From Reticulitermes speratus (lineage: Eukaryota > Arthropoda > Insecta > Blattodea > Rhinotermitidae), in contig JAJKFL010000006.1 in the NCBI GenBank assembly GCA_021186555.1, forward strand, positions 38,189,478 to 38,253,477: 64,000 nt of DNA. Reading direction: 5' to 3'. Numbering within the stretch: the first letter of the stretch is position 1; the number at the start of each line of letters is the position of its first letter. The position numbers were made by a program, and so were the translations under genes. The notes below the pieces were generated by a model. That model was not told the DNA's origin and ran no database searches. It saw only the letters and a program-made list of their open reading frames with translations. Below are positions 57,306 to 64,000 of the stretch, one piece after another.

Positions 57306-59717
57306 CGTCTGTAAATATTACGTTGCTTTAATTTGCAAAATTCATTTTTCCTCAACTTAAACCAAAGAAATTACATCATATGTAAACAAAACTATTAGTC
57401 AGACTGGGGTTTTAACATTACCCTTAATTTATACAAACAATAATCTTGTTTACGGTTAAAGTTAGAATTGTTTCAATTCAGAGTTTTAGAAACAGGAAAC
57501 GCTTAAAAATTTCAAATGTGTTTTCTCTGAACGTCAATGTCTGAGAACTAAGTTTTGGTACACATATTCATTATTCCTATTTTCAAGAGACTAAGGAACG
57601 CCATAGTTGTATTTCACTCTTTCTGATTACTCAACATTTGAGACATAAAACTTTTACTCATAACGTTAGTAGAATTGATGTAGCTTTAATCAGCAAAGAT
57701 TGTTTTCACTTCAACTTAAACCAAAGAAATGACATCAAATGTAAAAAAAACTATTAGACAGACTGGGGTTTTACCTTTCCCTAAATTTATACAAACAATA
57801 ATCTTGTTTACGGTTGAGTTAGAATTGTTTCAATTCAGCGTTTTAGAAGCTGAAAACGATTAAAAATTTCAAATGTCTTTTGTCGGAACGTCTATTTCTA
57901 AGAATTAATTTTAGTACACGAATCCATTACTCCTATTGTCAAGATACTAAAGAACGCCATAGTTGTATTTCACTCTTTCTGATTACTCAACATATGACAC
58001 ATAAAATTTTTACTCGTATCGTCAGTAGAAAGATGCAGTTTTCATCATCAAGTTGCGTTTTTACTTCAACTTAAACCAAAGAAATGACATCATATGGCAA
58101 CAAAACTATTAGACAGACTGGGGTTTTACCTTTCCCTAAATTTATACAAACAATAATATTTTTTACGGTTAAAGTTAGAATTGATTCAATTCAGTGTTTT
58201 AGAAGCTGAAAACGCGTAAAAATTTGAAATGTGTATTCTCGGAACTTCTATGTCTAAGAACCAAATTTTAGTACACTAATCCATTATTCCTATTTTCAAG
58301 ATACTAAAGAACGCCATAGTTGTATTTCACACTTTCTGATTACTCAACATATGAGACAAAATGTTTACTCGTAACGAAAGTAGAGTTGATGTAGCTTTAA
58401 TCAGCAAAGTTCGTTTTTACTTCAACTTAAACCAAACAAATGTCATCATATGTAAACAAAACTATTAGACAGACTGGGGTTTTACCTTTCCATAAATTTA
58501 TACAAGCAATAATATTGTTTAACGTTAAAGTTAGAATTGTTTCAATTCAGCGTTTTAGAAGCTGAAAACGCTTAAGAATTTCAAATGTGTCTTCTCGGAA
58601 CGTCATTGTCTAAGAACTAATTTTTAGTACACAAATCCATTATTCCTATTGTCAAGATACTAAAGAACGCCATAGTTGCATTTCACTCTTTCTGATTACT
58701 CAACATATGAGACAAAATGTTTACTCGTAACATCAGTAGATTTGATGTAGCTTTAATCAGCAAAGTTCGTTTTTACTTCAACTTAAACCAAACAAATGAC
58801 ATCATATGTGAACAAAACTATTAGACAGACTGAGGTTTTACCTTTCCCTAAATATATACAAACAATTATTTTGTTTACGGTTAAAGATAGAATTTTTTCA
58901 ATTCAGCGTTTTAGAAGCTGAAAACGATTAAAAATTTCAAATTTCTTTTTTTTCTCGGAATGTCAATGTCTAAGAACTAAATTTTAGTACACATATCCAT
59001 TATTACTATTGTCAACATACTAAAGAACGCCATACTTACATTTCACTCTTTCCGATTACTCAACATAGGAGACAAAATTATTACTCGCAACGTCAGTAGA
59101 ATTGATGTAACTATAATCAGCAAAGTTCGTTTTTACTTCAACTTAAACCAAAGAAATGACATCATGTGTAAACAAAACTATTAGACAGACTGGGGTTTTA
59201 TCTTTCCCTAAATTTATACAAACTAAAAATCTTGTTTACGGTTAAAGTTACAATTCTTTCAATTCAGCGTTTTAGAAGCTGAAAACGCTTAAAAATTTCA
59301 AATGTGTTTTCTCGGAACGTCAATATCTAAGAACTAAATTTTATTACACATATCGATTATTCCTATTGTCAACATAGAAAAGAACGCCATACTTGTATTT
59401 CACTCTTTCTGATTACTCAACATATGAGACAATATTTTTACTCGTTACGTCAGTAGAATTGATGATGCTTTAATTAGCAAAGTTCGTTTTTACTTCAACT
59501 TAAACCAAACAAATGACATCATATGTAAACAAAACTATTAGACAGACTGGGGTTTTATCTTTCCCTAAATTTATACAAACAATTATCTTGGATACGGTTA
59601 AAGTTAGAATTGTTTCAATTCAGCGTTGTAGAAGCTGAAAACGCTTAAAAATTACAAATATATTTTCTCGGAACGTTAATGTCTAACAACCAAATTTTAG
59701 TACACATATCCATTATT

Positions 59718-59895
59718 CCTCTTTACCAGTACACAAATGGTGTCAGAGGTGGGATCAGTGTTTGTGTTTCAGTGGTTTGCTAATAAAACAGGGGATTCAC
59801 TGATAGTGACTTTTATTACGGTTGTCACATTGTGTAGAGGATATTCTTCGAGTCCATTTTGGTTTAGTACCTCAGATATTTTGTGTGACACACAA
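59718..59895 (+). repeat. Satellite variant segment with primer-binding-like site, copy b2
   Basis: Subtype b, as at 54910, nearly identical over its whole length: TGGTGTCAGAGGTGGGAT at 59738-59755. Offset from b1 is 4,808 bp. Confidence 0.6.
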
Positions 59896-62800
59896 CGTCA
59901 GTAAATATTACGTTGCTTTAATTTGCAAAATTCGTTTTTCCTCAACTTAAACCAAAGAAATGACATCATATGTAAACAAAACTATTAGACAGACTCGGCT
60001 TTTACCTTTCCCTAAATTTATACAAACAATAATCTTGTTTACGGTTAAAGTTAGAATTGTTTCAATTAAGCATTTTAGAAGCTGAAAACGCTTACAAATT
60101 TCAAATGTGTTTTCTCGGAACGTCAAAGTCTAACTACTAAATTTTAGTACACATATCCATTATTCCTATTGTCAACATACTAAAGAACGCCATACTTGTA
60201 TTTCACTCTTTCTGATTACTCAACATATGAGACAAAATCTTTACTCGTAGCGACAGTAGAATTGAAATAACTTAAATCAGCAAAGTTCGTTGTTACTTCA
60301 ACTTAAACCAAAGAAATGACATCATATGTAAATAATACTATTAGACAGACTGTTGTTTTACCTTTCCCTAAATTTATACAAACAATAATCTTATTTACGT
60401 TTAAAGTTACAATTGTTTCAATTAGCGTTTTAGAAGCTGAAAACGCTTAAAAATATTTAATTGTGTTTTCTCGGAACGTCTATGTCTAAGAATTAATTTT
60501 TAGTACACAAATCCATTAATCCTATTGTCAAGTAACTAAAGAACGCCATAGTTGTATTTCACTCTTTGTGATTACCCAACATATGAGACAAAATTTTTAC
60601 TCGTAAAGAATTGATGTATCTTTAATCAGCAAATTTCGTTTTTACTTCAACTTAAACCAAAGAAATACATCATATGTAAACAAAGCTATTAGACAGATTG
60701 GGGTTTTACCATGCCCTAAATTTATACAAACAATAATCTTGTTTACGGTTAAAGTTAGAATTGTTTCTTTTCAGCGTTTAGAAGCTGAAAACGCTTAAAA
60801 ATTTCAAATGTGTTTTCTCGGAACGTCGATGTTAAAGAACTAAATTTTAGTACACAAATCCATTATTCCTATTGTCAAGATACTAAAAAACGCCATAGTT
60901 GTATTTCACTCTTTCTGATTATTCAACATATGAAACAAAATTTTTACTCGTAACGTCAGTAGAATTGATGTAGCTTTAATCAGAAAAGTTCGTTTTTACT
61001 TCAACTTAAACCAAAGATATGACATCATATGTAAACATAACTATTAGACAGACTGGGGTTTTACCTTTCCCTAAATTTATACAAACAATAATCTTGTTTA
61101 CGGTAAAAGTTAGAATTGTTTCAATTCAGTGTTTTAGAAACTGAAAACGCTTAAATATTTCAAATGTGTTTTCTCGGAACTTCTATGTCTAAGAACTAAA
61201 TTTTAGTACACAAATCCATCATTCCTATTGGCAAGATACTAAAGAACGCCATACTTATATTTCACTCTTTCCGATTACACAACTTTTGAGACAAAATTAT
61301 TACTCGTAACGTCAGTAGAATTGATTTAGTTATAATCAGCAAAGTTCGTTTTTTCTTCAACTTCAAAAATAGAAATGACATCATATGTAAACAAATAATT
61401 TAGACAGACTGGGGTTTTACCTTTCCCTAAATTTATACAAACAATAATCTTGTTTACGGTTAAAGTTAGAATTGTTTCAATTCATTGTTTTAGAAACTGA
61501 AATCGCTTAAAAATTTCAAAGGTGTTTTCTCGGAAAGTCAATGTCAAACTACTAAATTTTAGTACACATATCCATTATTCCTATTGTCAATATACTAAAG
61601 AACGCCATAGTTGTATTTCACTCTTTCTGATTACTCAACATATGAGACAAAATTTTTACTCGTAACGTCAGTAGAATTGATGTAGCTTTAATCAGAAAAG
61701 TTCGTTTTTACTTCAACTTAAACCAAAGATATGACATATATGTAAACATAACTATTACACAGACTGGGGTTTTACCTTTCCCTAAATTAATATAAACAAT
61801 AATCTTGTTTACGGTTAAATTTATAATTGTTTCAATTCAGCGTTTTAGAAGCTGAAAGCGCTTAAAAATTTCAAATTTCTTTTCTCGGAACGTCTATGTC
61901 TAAGAGCCAATTTTTAGTACACAAATCCATTATTCCTATTGTCAAGATACTAAAGAACGCCATAGTTGTATTTCACTCTTTCTGATTACTCAACATATGA
62001 CACAATATTTTTACTCGTTACGCCAGTAGAATTGATGTTGTTTAATCAGCAAAGTTCTTTTTTACTTCAACTTAAACCAAAGAAATGACATCATATGTAA
62101 ACAAAACTATTAGACAGACTGGGGTTTTACCTTTCCCTAAATTTATACAAACAATAATCTTGTTTACGGTTAAAGTTAGAATTGTTTCAATTCAGCGTTT
62201 TAGAAGCTGAAAACGCTTAAAAATTTCAAATGTGTTTTCTCGGAACGTCAATGTCTAAGAACTAATTTTAGTACACATATCCATTATTCCTATTGTCAAG
62301 ATACTAAAAACGCCAAAGTTGTATTTCACTCTTTCTGATTACTCAACGTATGAGACAATATTTTTACTCGTTACGTCAGTAGAATTGAAGTTGCTTTAAT
62401 CAGCAAACTTCGTTTTTACTTCAACTTAAAAAAAAGAAAAATATCATATGTAAACAAAACAAACAGACAAACTGGGATTTTACCTTTCCCTAAATTTGTA
62501 CAAACAATAATCTTGTTTACGGTTAAAGTTAGAATTGTTTCAATTCAGCGTTTTAGAAGCTGAAAACGCTTAAAAATTTCAAATGTGTTTTCTCGGAACG
62601 TCTATGTCTAAGAACTAAATTTTAGTACACAAATCCATTATTCCTATTGTCAAGATACTAAAGAACGATATAGTTGTATTTCACTCTTTCTGATTACTCA
62701 ACATATCAGACATAAAATATTTACTCCTAACGTCAGTAGAATTGATGTAACTTTAATCAGCAAAGTTTGTTTTTACTTCAACTTAAACCAAAGAAATGAC

Positions 62801-64000
62801 ATCATATGTAAACAAAACTATTAGACAGACTGTGTTTTTACCTTTCCCTAAATTTATACAAACAATAATATTGTTTACGGATAAAGTTAGAATTTTTTCA
62901 ATTCAGCGTTTTAGAAGCTGAAACCGCTTAAAAATTTCAAATGTGTTTTCTCTTAACGTCAATGTCTAAGAACTAATTTTAGTACACATATCCATTATTC
63001 CTATTTTCAAGATACTAAAGAACGCCATAGTTGTATATCACTCTTTCTGATTACTCAACACATAAGACATAATATTTTTACTCGTAACGTCTGTAGATAT
63101 CGTCAGTAGATATTATGTAGCTTTAATTTCAAAATTCGTTTTTACCTCAACTAAAAACCAAAGAAATGACATCATATGTAAACAAACCTTTTAGACACAC
63201 GGGGGTTTTAACACTACCCTAAATTTTCACAAACAAAAATGTTGTTTACGGTTAAATTTAGAATAGTTAAAATTCAGCGTTTTAGAAGCAGGAAACGCTC
63301 AAAAATTTCAAATGTGTTTTCTCGGAACGTCAATGTGTAAGAACTAAATTTTGTTACACATATCATTTATTCCTATTGTCAATATACTATAGAAACGCCA
63401 TACTTGTATTTCACTCTTTCTGATGACTCAACATATGAGACATAAAATTTTTACTCGTAACGTCAGTAGAATTGATGTAGCTTTAATCAGCAAAGTTCGT
63501 TTCTACTTCAACTTAAAACAAGGAAATGACATCATATGTAAACGAAACTATTAGACAGAGTGGGGTTTTACCTTTCTCTAAATTTACACAAACAATAATC
63601 TTGTTTACGGTTAAAGTTAGAATTGTTTCAATTCAGCGTTTTAGAAGCTGAATACGCTTAAAAATTTCAAATGTGTTTTCTCGGAACGTCAATGTCTAAG
63701 AACTAAATTTTATTACACATATATATTATTCCTATTGTCAACATAGTAAAGAACGCCATACTTGTATTTCACTCTTTCTGATTACTCAACATATGAGACA
63801 ATATTTTTACTCGTTACGTCAGTAGAATTGGTGTTGCTTTAATCAGCAAATTTCGTTTTCACTTCAACTTAAACCAAAGAAATGACATCATATGTAAACA
63901 AAACTATTAGACAGACTGGGGTTTTACCTTTCCCTAAATTTATACAAACAGTAATCTTGTTTACGGTTAAAGTTAGAATTGTTTCAATTCAGCGTTTAAG

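Larger units (their letters stand above)
54760..61650 (-). repeat. ~4.8-kb-offset duplication inside the diverged satellite
   Basis: Sequence from ~54.76 to ~56.8 kb is repeated at ~59.57 to ~61.6 kb with few differences. Private markers keep the offset: ACAATTATCTTGGATACGG (54771/59579), GTAGCGACAG (55441/60247), TTGGCAAGATAC (56421/61228). The sequence between is not part of this copy pair but matches 51.9-53.4 kb instead. Confidence 0.8.
41604..64000 (-). repeat. Satellite array, minus-oriented, ~350-358-bp monomer, about 62 copies, runs off the window
   Basis: The reverse-complement anchor GCTTTAATCAGC recurs at ~350-358-bp spacing to the window end. 41604-42250 and 51.9-64.0 kb contain a third, more diverged type C (ACGTCAGTAGAATTGATG, TTAGACAGACTGGGGTTTTA); 42.3-51.9 kb contains types A and B. 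Local higher-order spacings of 1,072, 1,788 and 1,426 bp are present, and ~5-kb blocks lie beyond 51.9 kb. The perfect dyad AGCGTTTTAGAAGCTGAAAA-CGCT is kept in most type C units. Confidence 0.97.

Noticed and set aside
28870..58074. Short open frames inside the satellite (e.g. 28870-29073, 36150-36335, 42747-42962, 57880-58074)
   Set aside because: They are chance frames of the monomer, mutually similar because the monomer repeats, and broken in neighbouring copies.
25651..64000. CRISPR array or bacterial repeat
   Set aside because: The unit is ~358 bp with no alternating unique spacers, in an intron-bearing eukaryotic context.
25651..64000. CENP-B box (TTCG...A..CGGG) in the monomer
   Set aside because: No matching motif was found on either strand of a typical monomer; TTCCGAGAAAAC is not a match.

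Overview
This window is eukaryotic nuclear DNA, almost certainly from an insect. It is AT-rich and intron-bearing, with one host gene end followed by layers of transposable-element remnants and then a very large satellite array. Several repeat types (the non-LTR 3' end ending in LRVP, the tRNA-like SINEs, the Penelope-like termini) remind me of cockroach/termite-type genomes, but that is recollection and the species is not established. The only recognisable host gene is the last coding exon of NEMF (Caliban/Rqc2) at 51-249.

Layout. 1-390: 3' end of NEMF. 421-800: Penelope-like (GIY-YIG) remnant. 849-1612 and 8974-9766: two oppositely oriented copies of a non-autonomous pogo/Tigger-type element that keeps the DNA-binding N-terminus and acidic C-terminus of its transposase but not the catalytic core. 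2407-3852: internally deleted Tigger-type element with terminal inverted repeats and TA duplications. 3871-4500: worn ~135-bp tandem repeat. 5640-5885: probable tRNA-derived SINE. 7108-7534: non-LTR retrotransposon 3' end. 8196-8958: ~110-bp inverted repeat flanking ~540 bp. 9900-10288 and 19641-19877: two halves of a hAT (GTF2IRD2-like) transposase relic split by a gypsy element. 10289-19640: complete, very young Ty3/gypsy (Metaviridae) retrotransposon on the minus strand, with 757-bp LTRs differing at one position, gag, pol and an env-like frame, a GGTC target duplication, a polypurine tract and a primer-binding-like site. 19880-22570: mostly unassigned, with a SINE-like piece and a 77-bp tandem repeat. 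22574-24880: two more decayed pogo/Tigger-family transposases on the minus strand. 24880-25650: unassigned, with a Penelope-like terminus.

25651-64000 is a satellite of ~358-bp monomers, about 44 in plus orientation before a 100-N gap (41504-41603) and about 62 in minus orientation after it. The left side and 42.3-51.9 kb contain homogeneous monomers organised in local higher-order repeats (3-, 4-, 5- and 8-monomer spacings). From 51.9 kb the monomers are more diverged, and four carry a ~178-bp replacement segment beginning with an 18-nt sequence that looks like a tRNA-Leu-type retrotransposon primer-binding site.

The points most worth a second look are: gag and pol of the gypsy element lie in one frame separated by a single UAG; the satellite may derive from or have captured an LTR-leader junction; the array inverts at the gap with both contig ends stopping at the same monomer position; and each monomer carries two perfect dyads, a pattern associated with centromeric satellites. 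No CRISPR, operon or bacterial feature is present.
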